Origin: Enoplosus armatus
Taxonomy: Eukaryota; Chordata; Actinopteri; Centrarchiformes; Enoplosidae
Assembly: GCF_043641665.1 (NCBI RefSeq)
Contig: NC_092198.1
Location: forward strand, 9,561,001-9,625,000
Direction: 5' to 3'
Length of the DNA: 64,000 nt
Made by a program: the position numbers and the translations under genes. Position 1 is the first letter of the stretch. Each line of letters starts with the position of its first letter. Under the pieces are notes generated by a model. That model made no database searches. It had not been told where the DNA came from and saw only the letters and a program-made list of their open reading frames with translations. Below are positions 1 to 12,578 of the stretch, one piece after another.

Positions 1-1993
1 GAAGTAATTAAATTATATTCATGTCTCGTCAGTTAGTCAGCGCAGCCTCAGTCGAACACACCAAACGACAGTGGGATTACGCAGACAGACCGACAGACAG
101 GGCAGGGAGCGTGGTGAAAGTGGAAGGAAAGAGGATGAAAGAGTGCATTTTTCTTCTCGTCCTGGGACAGCTGAAAACATCCGCGGTATTTTCCTATACT
201 TGGTCAAGCACATGTGCCGCATACACGCACTCACAGTGTAGCTGCAGTCTGAACGCCCAAAGAATGTGAGAATGTGACCTTTCAGGGTTTCTCTGTCTGC
301 GCCAGTGTGCCTCCAAGCAAGGCACTACCAAAGAAATAATTGTCTAATGGCAGTAGGCAGCTCCAGACCTGTCACATAGTCATGTGACAGACATTATGAT
401 GTGAGAGGCCTTATAAGGACTATTACATATTGCCAACTGTTGGATTTTAAATACTATCCCATTTCACAGTTCGGGACATAAACAACTGTAAAGGTTAAAT
501 GACCTTAAACCCCTACATCACCAAGCACCAAACTGCTCTAACTGCAAGATTTAGATGAATTGAGTTATATAAATATAATCATGGGGAAGAGTGAAACCAT
601 ATAATGATCATATAAGAGCTAGAGAGGAAAGTGCTTGTCTGTATCTTGCCTTTCTGTGTAAACAAGAGGCCATAAATGCACTGCTCTATGCATCAAACCC
701 AAAGCAACTGTGCTTAATATTTGCAAATACTACTTGACTCATTTTTGACTGAAACCTAATTAATCTCTGAAATGGTGCTTAAACCGTGTGACACTTAAAT
801 CCCGTTGAAACCAATACTAATGAGATTCTTAGAAACAGCATTAAGACCATGTGACACTAAGACTCTCATTTGAAACACACTATTAAAGAGTCAGAGAAGG
901 TCTGGACTGGATTTTCATTCAAGGCACCACAACTAATAAAATATGCCTTAAGTTATTACACTGGAATAAATTTGATGCCATCGGTTCATGAATAGGACAG
1001 GAGGATGATAGAAGAATGGAGATGGAGTTAGAGTAGAAATTGGTGTGTGTGTGTGTGTGTGTGTGTGTGTTGGAGGCCTGCTGGGCAAAACAGAAAATTT
1101 AATCTCTGGAATGCATTGTGCATCTCTCCCTCTCGCGACCTAACTATGCCTGTGTGTGGAGGGAGGGATGGATGCATATTTGTGTGAGTGTGTGTGTGCG
1201 TGCGTGCGCACAATGTGACAATAGCAGTTAGTGGCAGTATCAGCGTTTTTTGTAGCGAGACAAAGCCGCTACTGTTCAAAAGACCGTAGACACTCACAGG
1301 CACGCCGATGGGCGTTGGCATACTGTAGATAAGGGTTCACCGTGGTAAAGTTGCCAGTTGAAATCCCCAGACCAAATGTGAAAATCTAGATGCTGAAAAT
1401 GCTCACTATTGTTTTTAAGGGCCCTTGAACCAGGCACTTAACTCTTAACAGCTCCAGCAGACCTGCACGGTGGCTATTCTGGGCAGCTTCCCACTGACTG
1501 TGAGTGAGTGTGGGAATGGGAGGAGGGGTATTACTAAAAAAGCGCGTGCTGCTTGGGAAACGCAAGTTTTTAACCATGAGATCTGGTAACAATGAGGAAA
1601 ACGCACACACATGTAAAAGGACTATAGGATATTAGCAACAGCAGAGAGCCATTTCTGGTCAAATTATTTATACTTCTCTCTCACTAAATTACTAATTTCT
1701 AGTAAAGTAAATACCAAATAATTGAGTATGTCTGAATGTGTGTAGGGGGTCTAAAGCACGTGCTTGTTAGGGAGTAGCAGATGCAGAAAACTAATCTGGT
1801 GGGACCCCCATAATCTGCCAGGTTTCAGTGTGTGAGTGTGTTCTGGTCACCAGACAAGCCCCTGTAGCGTGCTCTGCTTTGCTCTGCATTTGTCCCCTAA
1901 ACCACGCCCAAACAAGAGCGGGTGCTTCTGCCATAACTGCACTTTGAGTCAGAAAGTTAAATACCCCCACGCTCACACACATACACATATACA

Positions 1994-2030
<37 letters not shown>

Positions 2031-2604
2031 ATCCTATTAGCGATTACATCATTGACATACTGGCACTCACGTGTGGCCTACTTGCCTGGCAAAAGAACAT
2101 AAGGCGGACAATGTGTCGATCCTCTCCTAGCAGCTAGTTGAAAATTCCCGCTTTCAAAAAGACAACTTGTTGATTCTCCCATTAACAGGTATGGTGTATG
2201 GCAGCGTCTAATAGCCACATCAAATACAGAATTGCTGATAGTTACGGGGACCATTTTATCTTGCACCATGACACTTTTCCAGGAAAAGTGGAAAGCTCCA
2301 AACATTCTCCATGTTTTATCACATTCTGTAATTTTGTACACATCAGCCGTAACACATTGGTTAGATCCCCTGTGGTCAGAACAGAACTAACTTCTATCCA
2401 TTTATTTTTCTTATCAAAACAGAACATTGAAATGCGCAATAAAATTCGTTTACAAACAACACATCTATTAAATTTAAGGAATATCATTTGAGACATTTAA
2501 AAACTCATCTTAATCATCAAACAAAGATTCATCGTTTACCCTCCCCACTTAGGTTCATGCTCTACATTATGTGTGTGCGTCTGTTTCTTTTTGTCAAATC
2601 TTAC
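1..2604 (-). other. epb41l2: Intron of the protein 4.1 gene, running off the left edge
   Basis: This is the intron that follows the last visible coding exon (donor GT at 2604-2603, minus strand). The next exon of this family encodes the conserved FERM segment around [20 protein letters not shown]. I looked for it on the minus strand and did not find it, so it must lie beyond base 1. The stretch holds two dinucleotide repeats (1043-1070 and 1996-2026) and no convincing coding sequence. The open frames here are short or made of CA/TG repeat. Confidence 0.6.
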
Positions 2605-2865
2605 CTCCACCTCACAGGTGAAGTCGGTCCCGTCCAGGAGGGTCACGTGACACACCACCAGCTTCATCTTGGTCTTCCTCACCAGGCGAAGAGGAGACTG
2701 GAAAATGGAGGTCTGGCCTTCTTCTCCTCCTCCCCCCTCCTCTTCACCTTCCACCTCTCCTTCCTGCTCCTTTTTCTGCTCCTCTACTCCTTCTCCCTCT
2801 GTTGTCACCTTGGCCTCCTCAGGACTTTTCTCAGTGCCCTCCTCCACCTTCTCTTCCTTGGCGGG
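2605..2865 (-). CDS. epb41l2: Protein 4.1 coding exon 3: acidic region and start of FERM
   Basis: The exon has 87 codons with acceptor AG at 2867-2866 and donor GT at 2604-2603, both phase 0. It begins PAKEEKVEEGTEKS, continues as a very acidic Glu/Gly run, and ends with SPLRLVRKTK followed by VVCHVTLLDGTDFTCEVE. The last part is the first beta strand of the FERM F1 lobe in 4.1 proteins. It is the strongest homology evidence for this gene. Confidence 0.85.
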
Positions 2866-3237
2866 CTGATGGAGTTTGCAAGGTACCAGAAAAAAAGAAG
2901 AAAAATTGTGTTAAAGCACTGTTACAAATGAGGTTCCCCACCAAGGCCGTCATGCAAAAACCTACAATCATCTTAAAAAAGGCAGAATTTGTTCTGTAGC
3001 ATGAAAGAACCTAAAACCTGACTTGTCCAACTTAAGAAAGAGGGAACACAGCTTTCTTTCTATCACTCTCCTTTTGTAATTCTCCTTCTAGTCTGAATTT
3101 GATCTTAGAAACTGCAGGCGTTTCTTTTGGACTGATTACTGAAATGTTGATGTCACTGGGTGGGCCTGGGTGGCTTAATGTGATCACTGGATGGAACAGT
3201 TTATGTGTGTGCATGTGCATGAGATGAGGGAGGATGG

Positions 3238-3296
<59 letters not shown>

Positions 3297-4895
3297 TCTC
3301 TCTCTCTCTCTCTTGGCTGAGCAGCAGTTTTAAACAGTCTGCGTGTACTGCTGTGAATTGTAAGTGTACCTTTGCACTGTTCGAGCACTGTGAAAAATGC
3401 TATCTATTTATCTATCAAGTTACTGAATGAAGTCTGTGTTCACAACAATATGTGGCTGACAGACAAAGGAAGAAATTTGTTTAAGCAAAGTACTTTTCAC
3501 CAGCTTATTGTTGGTTGACACGTTTACAGTACAGTTAGAGGCAATCCAAACTACTGTAGTGTGGCATGCTCCTCTTCTTACTCAAATGATTATGTTCAAG
3601 GAATAGTTTGACATTTTGGGAAATGGGCCTTTCTTGTCGAGAGTTAGATGAGAAGGTCGATACTACATTCATGTTTGCTGGAGTATTTCTTGGCTGGAGG
3701 CAGTAATTTCCTGGAGTTGCCGCTGCTTGCCTGGCAACCTCACGGTGATGACAAGAGTCCAGGAAGTGACTGCGCACGGTCAAGAAACAGTCAGGCATTA
3801 ACCCCCCTTAAACCCACAAATTACATGTAAATAAATGTAAATAAGTGAGCTTCAGAGGTACATTTGGACAGAGCCAGGCTAGCTATTTCCCCCTGCTTCC
3901 AGTCTAAGCTAAGCAAGTTGGTAGCTTCATATCTAGCGGACAGAAGAGTGTGATATCAGCAAGAAAGTGCATAAAAGGTACATTCCCAAAATACTGAACT
4001 ACTCTTTTAATGGGTGGGTGTGTTTTTCTATTCATTGTCCGCACCAGGCAGTGGATGCCTTTAGTTCAGAGGTTTCAAAACCCTGGTACTCAGACCAGTA
4101 CCCGCGCCAGGATCATTTGCTACTGGGGTACAAGGAAACCATATGATATGTATGTATAATTTCCCCCCAGGGATCAATAAAGTATTTCTGATTCTGATTT
4201 CTGATGATTCAACATAAAAGCTGACAATTAGGCTATTTCTTTAGGCTATGATTAACTTAGACTTGGCACATCCTGTGCTGTATTTTTCCTCCTCACTCTG
4301 TCATGGCCCCAACAACAATATACTTATGTGCACTGATGGGATGTGGAGAGAAATGACGCTACGCATGACTAATACCTCAGTGTCTGCACTGGCGGTGGAA
4401 TGAGATTCTGCCTCTTTTTCCTTCACTTGCTCCGACTTTACTGCCTCCTTCTCTTCCACTTCCTCTGCGTGACCGTTCACTTCTGGGGCAGGCCCTTCCT
4501 CTTCCCGTGTCACCTTGCTAACGGCTTCCTCTGTGGTTGGGACCTCCTTGGTCGGGGAGGTCTTCATGGGTCAGGGGGAAAAAAATAGACATTAAAAACC
4601 CAATCAAACAGTTACGCAAGATTTTCTAATCAGCCATGACAATATAATAAGTCTAGGTGAAGAATTTTACCTGGCTCTGAGACTTCTGCTTCTTAAGCCA
4701 TGTTGGCAGGTATCGAGATATTCCTTTTCCGTCTTTCCCCTCTTTCTCCTTCTCCTTCTCTTTTTCCTTCTCCTCTCCCTCAGCGTTCGCTACTTCCTGG
4801 GTCTCTTCCTTTGCCTTCTCTGATTGATCCGGCTGAACGACTGACTCCTCGGCTTTCTCCTTCACCTCATTCTCAGAGCCTGCTTCTGTTGTCAT
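2605..4895 (-). CDS. epb41l2: Protein 4.1 family protein, N-terminal part (EPB41L2-like)
   Basis: Protein 4.1 proteins link the spectrin-actin cytoskeleton to membrane proteins through a FERM domain. Three coding exons on the minus strand (4895-4671, 4561-4376, 2865-2605) are all in phase 0 and give the first 224 residues. The protein starts MTTEAGSENEVK, the MTTE start shared by 4.1 proteins. It has GISRYLPTWLKKQKS at about residues 58-72, closest to GISRFIPPWLKKQKS as I recall it from EPB41L2. A Glu/Lys-rich acidic headpiece follows. The FERM domain begins at about residue 205 (VVCHVTLLDGTDFTCEVE) and the window ends there. EPB41L3 is the main alternative, because SPLRLVRK before the FERM domain looks more like L3. 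The family is certain and the paralogue is probable. Human EPB41L2 and ITPKB are on different chromosomes, but their regions share fish linkage groups, which mildly favours L2. Confidence 0.75.
3239..3314. repeat. (TG)28 followed by (TC)n microsatellite
   Basis: An uninterrupted TG run from 3239 to 3294 changes directly into TC up to about 3314. It lies inside a protein 4.1 intron. The polypeptide frames through it are artefacts of the repeat. Confidence 0.95.
3597..4008. mobile_element. Non-autonomous TIR element (MITE-like), copy 1
   Basis: The left end reads aaggaatagtttgacatttt and the right end is its approximate reverse complement (cccaaaatactgaactactc). A second copy at 52988-53285 has the same ends and shares internal blocks such as 'gagttagatgag' and 'agctaagcta'. 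The two copies and the inverted ends define a short transposon-like repeat. This sequence type is common in percomorph fish genomes. It has no coding capacity. Confidence 0.8.
4140..4205 (+). mobile_element. Retroelement 3' tail fragment (LINE/SINE type)
   Basis: The sequence 'gggatcaataaagtatttct' followed by gattctgatt repeats is the typical 3' end of fish L2/Rex-type retroposons. Only the tail is recognisable. The sequence to its left (about 4060-4140) may belong to the same copy. Confidence 0.55.
4376..4561 (-). CDS. epb41l2: Protein 4.1 coding exon 2: acidic headpiece
   Basis: The exon has 62 codons in phase 0. Acceptor AG is at 4563-4562 and donor GT at 4375-4374 (minus strand). It encodes TSPTKEVPTTEEAVSK through HSTASADTE, a disordered Glu/Lys-rich stretch as found in the U1 headpiece of 4.1 proteins. 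An ATG two codons upstream falls inside the splice acceptor and is not a start. Confidence 0.8.
4562..4670 (-). other. epb41l2: Short intron between protein 4.1 coding exons 1 and 2
   Basis: A compact 109-nt intron with standard GT/AG borders and a pyrimidine tract before the acceptor. This size is typical of small teleost introns. Confidence 0.75.
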
Positions 4896-4909
4896 GGTGA
4901 CACGTCAAC
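4671..4909 (-). CDS. epb41l2: Protein 4.1 coding exon 1 with start codon
   Basis: The acceptor AG is at 4911-4910. The exon starts at 4909 with 14 nt of 5' UTR, and the ATG is at 4895-4893 in a good context (gtcaccATGa). Its 75 codons include MTTEAGSENEVK, the repeat (EK)n at about residues 43-52, and GISRYLPTWLKKQKSQSQ. Donor GT is at 4670-4669. The start was chosen because MTTE is the conserved family N-terminus and the acceptor lies just upstream. Confidence 0.82.
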
Positions 4910-6112
4910 CTGCAGAGCAAGATAGGAGAGCGACAGATTTGATTTCAATTCAATGTATCACATAGTGACAAAATTATTCCAAACAAGTATTTTTATTATG
5001 AATATGACACATAGATTTTATTTAGGGTTTATCTCATTGGATCATCATCTTCAAGGAAATTCCAAAAAAACTAATGATATTCTGTGGTATTCATACTTTT
5101 AATATGAAAAGAATTTTGTTTTAGAGAGCTGGAGAAAAATCAGACTGCCCTACTGAATTTGGCATGAATATAAATTTTTCATGGCACACAACTTGGATTC
5201 TAGTCTGGAGTATCTTTTATAAATGAGCCGCATGGTCCCATGTTTTTTTCTTTCAGAGGGGATCAGTGTTTCCCTTTACAATGGGAGTAAGACAGGATAT
5301 AGGAATATAAAACTATGAGGTACTTTAGTCATGTCATGTAGGGAATATAACACCAAAATTAAATATATTAGGGTTATGCAAGTCGGCTGATTGTGGCCCT
5401 TTGGCTCACAGCTGTTAGCACATGAGCTCATAGCTGTTTGAAACATTAGCTCTTGGATAGTCGTATTTTACTCAAGTACACAAAAAGAGTTGAGGATGTC
5501 ATTATGTCACACAACGAGTTTCATCTGGGTCAACAACTCAACAGCTGTTTACAAGGAGTTGCACGCACACGCACACACACACACAGAACAAAAGAGGGGG
5601 AATTACTCAAGTCTTAATATCTGAGTCATTGGTTTTACCCTGCAGCTGTGGTCAACACACACACACACACACACTTCAACCCAAATATCTTTGGCAGCGC
5701 TGTCCACACACACCCTATCACAGCAACAGACATAGTTATTCAGCATGACACTAATTTGCTGATAACACTAGATGACCATGGCATTGGTCTTGAGGGGAAG
5801 TTGAGGTCACCATGTGCAAACCTACTCACTAAGGGTTTCTACCTGCACACACAGTCCGCTTTGGTCTGGTGTGTGTGTGTTTTTGAGAGTTTGTACACGA
5901 GCAGCTTCAGGCCGAGAGTTAAGCATGATTCATACTCTATTAAATCATTATCATTCACTGCCCTTTCAATTGTTCAGTTTTTCCTCACACTGTGCTACTC
6001 TGGTCCTGTCCCTTCAATTCTATTATTCATGAAGTCGTCTTCATTTTACTTTCTGACCGTCTTACCAGTTCTCTGACTTTCTCTTTTCTGCCCTGCCACC
6101 TTCAATAAGAGA

Positions 6113-6238
<126 letters not shown>

Positions 6239-6558
6239 GCAGTGGTGTGTAGGGAGGGGGTGGGAGTAAAAATAGAACAGGTCTCCTTACGCATGATCGG
6301 CTAATGAGGTAGGAAGGGGAGATGGAGAGAGAGAGGTGTGTATGTAGGTGTGTGTAAATGTCAGAGAGGCAATATAACACTATGTGCTTGTGCAGATAAG
6401 GGGAAAAAGACAAATACAACTGCCTTATATCTTATAAAGAGGGAATCCCAGTGACATTACACAACAAACAGCACTCAGTCCCAAGCCCACTGGTTCCTAT
6501 TAAAGACGTAAATCTCTAAAATCAGGTCACAAATGCATTTTTTAGCCACACAATCAAC

Positions 6559-6874
6559 ATGGCTGTAGGGATGGCAATATCCGTCTGTCGGTCAGAGGAT
6601 CATCCAGACTGAAATATCTCAACAACTATTGGATGGATTGCCATGAAATTTTGTACAGACATTCATGGTTCAAAGAGGATGAATCTTGTGACTTTGGTGA
6701 TACCCTGACATTTACTCCAGCGCCACCATGAGGTTCGCAGTTTTGGTTATGAGGGAAATTTCTTGACAGCTATTGGATGGATTGCCTTGAAATTTGACAC
6801 AGACATTCCCAACTTCGCCTACACTTGTTAGCATGCTAACACGCTAAACTAAGATGATGAACATGGTAAACACA
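6559..6874 (+). mobile_element. Dispersed fish repeat ('tattggatggattgcc' family), copy 1
   Basis: The sequence contains 'ctattggatggattgccatg' twice in diverged form, then 'cattcatggttcaaagagga', and ends with 'gttagcatgctaacacgcta'. Closely similar sequence recurs at about 35217-35612 (same strand), and partly at about 10752-10960 (opposite strand). Three copies in one window define an interspersed family. It has no coding capacity, and its class (SINE or DNA-type) cannot be decided by eye. Confidence 0.8.
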
Positions 6875-9800
6875 GGGTATAGTCAGTGTACACTGTAAAG
6901 CAATCAACAACATGTATGTATAGCCAGTCTCTGCTGATTTAATCCATGCTGAACCACCTTGGGACTGACCAAAGTGTATCTGTACATGCAGACATGATGT
7001 CAGTGTTAGTCAGGGTTTTAAATGTGCAAGAAAGGGGAATTGTGAATTTGTGCAGGGGATCCAAAAACATTTGAAATCAACTTTAGGATTTGTCATTTGT
7101 CACTGTGTATGAGGCAAAACAGGTAAACTGCTGTTCCCACTCCTCTGAGACACTGTGTTTCTCAATGGACTATAGTATTGAGAATAGTCTAATAGTCCAT
7201 GCGTGTATGTATGTGTGTGTGTGTGAGTTGGCATCAGAATGCAGCTTTTTGCAAAATGTTCGTCACGGACACTTAGGCCTGCTTTAAACTGGCCCTCTCT
7301 CTCGCTCGACAACTGTTTAACACCGGGAACCTTGTTCTACCTCTCTCACAACTTTCTAACTCACCCTCTCCCTCTCTCCATCTTTCTCTTCTACTCTCCG
7401 GCCCAGGGTGCCTCTTTCTCTTTTTCACTAAATCTCTGCACTCATCTCTCTCTCTCTCAATCCCTTTCTTCTGGGCCCCCTTTCAGTCCCCTCCAATCGT
7501 CCACTCGCATTATCTCCCCCTAAACCCCTCCTCTTTCTCTCTTCTTCCCACAGTCCATATAAACAACAGCAGTGACATTATTACAGCCTCTGTTCATATA
7601 TACACATATATACACACACACTGAATGGTTTTTGGTAGTAAAACCATCTGTATAGCATCTAATGTAAGTCAGTGTTAGGAAGCTGGCAGTCATCACAGTA
7701 CAGTATTCTTGTATATTACTGAGCTGTGACAGAAGATTCAAATGAATCGGGTCAGACGTGGGTTAAATATGCTTTTAGCAAACCTGCGTCATAAACTCAT
7801 CAAGAAAGTATCTCTTCACGGAGAATTTGTCTTGAGGCAAGTACTGCACAACTTGTGTGCTGTCGGATATTTTTTCGACTATAGTCTATAATGTAATAGG
7901 CAAGAAAAAAGCCTGCCGATTCACGATAAACACAAACTCAGACATATGGCTAGTCTTGCCAGTTGAATTAGACGAGGTATTTCTGTTTGTGGACATACTT
8001 ATGAGGGGCTCTGTTTCTCTCTAATACTCACTTGGCATATCTCAACTTATTTCCTCATCTCATCGTTATCTATAAGCTTACAAATGTGCTGGTTAGGTTA
8101 CTTGCTGTTGAAAGCAGCTTATCAGTATTTATTTTAGTTTTAGTATGTATTTTTCTTATTAATCTTATTATTTGCTTGACTCAATCACATTAGATAGTTT
8201 TTTCTTGACACAAATACCACCTACTGTAAGTATTCAATAAGCAGCACATGACTGTCACAGGAAAGATGAAAAATTAACTTATACAGGGATTGACACTGAC
8301 ACTGACTGGACCCTTTAACCTTTGTCTCAGTAAATGGCTCCTTCAGGCTTTACTGCTGTACTACACAAGGCACTAAATCCATCTTCCCAACAGCTGTCGT
8401 GTTAGTTTCTGTGTTTCAAATGAGTGGTTGAATGAGTGGTTAAATGATCTGATGGACATAACTAATGGCCTTACCTACTGTTGCTTCTATTGCTGTCTTT
8501 TCCTCTGTAACTCCTTTCCTTTTGTCTCTTCTCTTCACTTCTTTTCACTTTCTTTTTGCCTGTACACTGCCTTTCCGTGTGTCTTCCTCTCCTTCACTTT
8601 CGTTCAAATGCTTGCCCTACAAACCGTCATTGCCATTTTCTCTCTTCCATCCTCTCCCTTGGAGCTCTGCGCCTGCCTCCCTCGAGACTATTGCTCGGAG
8701 AAACAAGGGCAGAAAACGAGAGAGAACGGGGAGGGTGGGGGGTGGAGATGGTGAGGAAAAGTGTGTGGGAGAGAGGAGCAGAGGGAGTGCTGTAGGAAGA
8801 AAGAGATGGAGAGGGGTGAACGATGGATGGATGAAGGAGAAAGGAGAGAGAGAGACCACAACTGTGCAAGCCTACTGTGTCAGATTACTGATGGAAACTA
8901 GCATGCACTATCCCTCAGAGAATCTCTGCAACACTGAGCCATTACTTCACCTTCTTGGCCTACAGTATTTTACAATTGGTTCTAAGGAAAGAAAACACTA
9001 CTAAATACTAAATAAACTAAACTAAATAAACACTTAATTTAAACAGAGACTTCTCACACAATAACACCAGGGAAGATGCTCCTCCCCCTGGATTTTTCTA
9101 TTTTGGCTAAAAATCCCTGTGGTGAGAGTAGCGCTGACTTTTACATACACTTTTACTGACTAGATTCCCCAAATGAGACCATATCCTGTTGCTGTTTTTA
9201 CCCTTCACACTGTCACAAAACGCCCTATTGCAGCCACACAAGTCACACACAAATACACTATAGCTCTCCCACTTAGAACTTTATTGCTATCTGTCTGGGT
9301 TTTAGGGGTTGTCGTCATAGCAACAACAACTTCCTGACCTGGCCTGTGGCCCAAGAGATAAAGTTTTATGAGAGACAGACACAGCAGTGAGTGCAAATGT
9401 CAAGAAATGGAGAGTAAAGACAGAGTTAACTTTCTGGCTTCAGTGGTTTTCACATTTCCATTGTTTTATTATCTGATAAAGCAGATGTGACAACTCTCAG
9501 TCTAATAAAAGAAAACATATACATACCCGCCCATCCCACTCTAAAGGGGGCAGAATGGGGGCAGAGAGGGGAGGAACTGGTTTCCATGGCAATGGCATTC
9601 ATGGACTACAACAATAAATCCCCATGGAGACAAGAGATTACCACAGCAAAAATACAGATTAGTGGACAAGCGCAGAAGTGACAATAGAGATTATTACCGT
9701 GCATAAACCCATTTCAAACCACAGCAGATTTACAGCAGATATTACATGCTGGACCTGCAGGAACCACAAGAGCTACTTTCCCCTCCTTCCTCTCATCCTT

Positions 9801-9921
9801 GCTGATGCATCACATCCACTAGAAAACAGTGCTTGACTTACAGCAGCCCTAGAGACTGTGATACTTGTATCCATCTGGTCTATGTCAATTCCTGCCAACC
9901 CAGACACTGTTTTAGCTGCAG

Positions 9922-10134
9922 CTAGTAGCAGTTCACTTGTTCCGTGTTGTGTTGAGCCATTTTGTTGTCACTGTGAATTTCAAGATACACAGCCATGAAA
10001 CCAAGCCTCTCAGCTTCTATTACTTGATCCTCCACCAAGGCAATCAAGGGAGAAATAACTATAATTATTGCATCCCTCCAACCCATTTCACAAAGAGGGG
10101 CCAAAGCGAACGGGCAGAGAACAGCAAAGACATC
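9922..10134 (-). pseudogene. Decayed RecQ-type DNA helicase fragment
   Basis: The minus strand reads DVFAVL, then IIIVISPLIALVEDQVIEAE, then RLGF. RecQ helicases have motif I of the form DVFAVLPTGFGKS, followed by motif Ia of the form VVxSPLxALMxDQV. Here motif Ia is well preserved. The Walker A block that should follow DVFAVL is destroyed (CPFALAP in its place), so the P-loop lysine is missing. An in-frame stop precedes the fragment and another follows it, and no other helicase motifs are seen. It is a fragment of a multi-copy or mobile RecQ-like gene, or of a retrocopy, inside the 4.1 intron. It is not a working gene. Confidence 0.6.
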
Positions 10135-10751
10135 CTACTTGTTTAGATTCTGGCTCTGGCACAGTTAGATGTTATACAGGCTCTGATTGGCTTGGTTGTT
10201 TTTCCAAATGAGGAAACAGCCATTAATGAGAGTAAAACAACTCTCATAATCTCTTCAGATGTGGGCAGTGATTCATTGGTCTGGAACCAGGCTAATCAGC
10301 CCGTATGTGAAAGGAGTAACAGGTGTCATTGTATACATGTGTGCACATTGAAGATGTACTGTAATTATATCATATCACAATCCCTCCCCAACACACAAAC
10401 AATTCATTTCAATTCAGCATAGTGTAAAATGAATGTGTGTACTGCTGACGTTTTAATGCGCACAGTCCCACTGATCAACACTGATCTCAAAATCTGCCAG
10501 TAAAAAGTGGGATCAAATTTTTTTTCAGATATATTTAGATACTACACAATGATATAAAAAACTTACTAGTTCCACATTAATATAGCCTGCATCATAGCTT
10601 TTCATTACTTGTTCCCCATGTTGTTTCATATGGCGTCTTATGGTGTTTCTATGGAGTTTACAGCCATGCCAGCTGTGTCAGGTTGTACTGAGGACAAATA
10701 ACACTTAGGCATCATTTGTTACCATCTAATTATCGTATAAGTTATTCCAAC

Positions 10752-10960
10752 TCATCACAAGGGGGGGTATGAATTTGAGTACCAAACTTCACGGCAATCC
10801 ATCCAATCGTAGGTGTGACATTTCACTCAAAAACACAAAACGTCACAACCTCATGGTGGTGCGCTAAAGGAAAAGTCAGAGCATCCCAAAAGTCTGGAAA
10901 AGATGAATGTTTGTACAAAATGTTATGCCAATCAATCAAGTAGGTTCTGAATTATTAAAA
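10752..10960 (-). mobile_element. Dispersed fish repeat ('tattggatggattgcc' family), copy 2, inverted
   Basis: The motif 'cacggcaatccatccaatcg' is the reverse complement of the key motif in the copies at 6559 and 35217. It is followed by 'acctcatggtgg', which matches 'ccaccatgaggt' in copy 1, and by 'gtttgtacaaaatg', which matches 'cattttgta' in the others. The copy is truncated and diverged. Confidence 0.65.
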
Positions 10961-12408
10961 ATGATGGCCTGCTTTAACCAACAGCAGCAGAACTTTAGAG
11001 GTGTAGTCTACCTGTAAAACTTTGATGAAACAGATGCAAAACAACCATTTTATCCCTAAAGTTGCATTGCTTGCGGTCACTGTGGATATCATTAATTGCT
11101 GTTTGTTTCTGTCTCCACAGTTCATTTACTTGAATGGCTAGTTATTAACAAAAGTTACAGTGTTTCAATTGACATACAAAAGGTTGTGTCTGGCAGCTGC
11201 TGTACACTGAATGCAATGGGCTCCAATAAACTAAGCATTGGAAATCAACTGACCAGCATACAGCGGAGACTAATTAATTAAAAATCCAATCCAGCAGATC
11301 GCACTGGGACATCCCAAATGTTGAGCACTGATGCAACAAGTTCAACTCCACCACAGCCCAACAACTGACGGTAACTGAGCTCTGGTTTGGTTTTGAAATA
11401 ACCACACACACACACACACCGAGTGCAGAATCCTAATCTGTGCTGTTCTCTTGTACGATCTGTCCATCTGTCACGCAATGACACATGCATACCCACACAC
11501 ACGGATACACCAAACACACAGAGGCACACGCACATAAATGCTTTCTAAAAACACATGTAAACACATACTCACAGAATCACTGATAAACACATGCGCTATG
11601 GGTTTGTGTTGTCAATCACACACACAAATGCACACACAATAGACTGCTGGTGTGAAAATTCGGAAAACATGCATGTCCCTTTACACTGCACTCTGACCCT
11701 CAAACTGAGGATTACACAAAGGATAATCCCTGTGTATGTTTGTGTGTCTGTCTGTCTGCCTGCCTGTCTATCCATTCATCCCTTCGTCTTACACTCTGTC
11801 TCTGTCTCTTCTACTCCCCGCTACACCTGATGTCAACAATTCACTGCCCTCGCAGAACACGAGACAGTGTCTTTGCTGCCTTCAGTTTGAGCTCAACAAA
11901 TGAAGGGTCAGCTCATAGGAAATGCTAGATGACACCAACACTAACACACTATGTCATTACTTTTGTTACCGTATTATCACTGTCAGCTCAACTGCTATTG
12001 TCAGCTGGCAAACTATATAGCAGTAAAAAGCATTGAGTTTTACTCTGCCACCAACACCACTATAACTACTATTCACCACTTTACAAAACTAGCAATACTA
12101 CAGGATCTGCCTCATTCAACTGCAACAGCATCTTCTTCACCACTAAGCACTGATTTAATGCTTTTATTACAAGTAGCAACAATATTCCATCAATTTGCAT
12201 TATTGGTAAGAATAAAATGTTGATGTAAAAACAGAAACGTAACGTTAAATAAAATCTAAATATATTTTATGAGCCCTATCTTCTAGCGTAAGTCTCCCTC
12301 TCTCTCTTTCGGTGTGTGTGAGAATAATGGGTCAGCTCATAACTACTATTGTTAGCCGCTAAACTCCCCTATTCAGCGATTAAAGCAGTCAGGCGCAAGT
12401 GTGCCCTG

Positions 12409-12528
12409 TCTGTGTGACTGTGTGTGTGACTGTGTGTGTGACTGTGTGTGTGTGTGTGTGTGTGTGTGAGTGAGAGAGACAGACAAAGTATGGGTGGGTC
12501 ACACGAGTGCACATGAGAGGAGATACAA

Positions 12529-12574
<46 letters not shown>
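12409..12574. repeat. Compound TG microsatellite
   Basis: Three short TGTGTGTGAC units (about 12409-12446) lead into a TG run, and a second TG run lies at 12534-12574. Both are in the first intron of the protein 4.1 gene. Confidence 0.9.

Positions 12575-12578
<4 letters not shown>

Larger units (their letters stand above)
2866..4375 (-). other. epb41l2: Intron between protein 4.1 coding exons 2 and 3
   Basis: A 1.5-kb intron. It holds a TG/TC microsatellite (3239-3314), a TIR transposon remnant (3597-4008) and a LINE-type 3' tail (about 4140-4205). No further exon is seen. Confidence 0.7.

Noticed and set aside
8465..9004. A 179-codon plus-strand open frame
   Set aside because: It crosses a pyrimidine-rich stretch followed by a purine-rich one, and long frames are open on both strands. 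There is no recognisable domain and no splice context.
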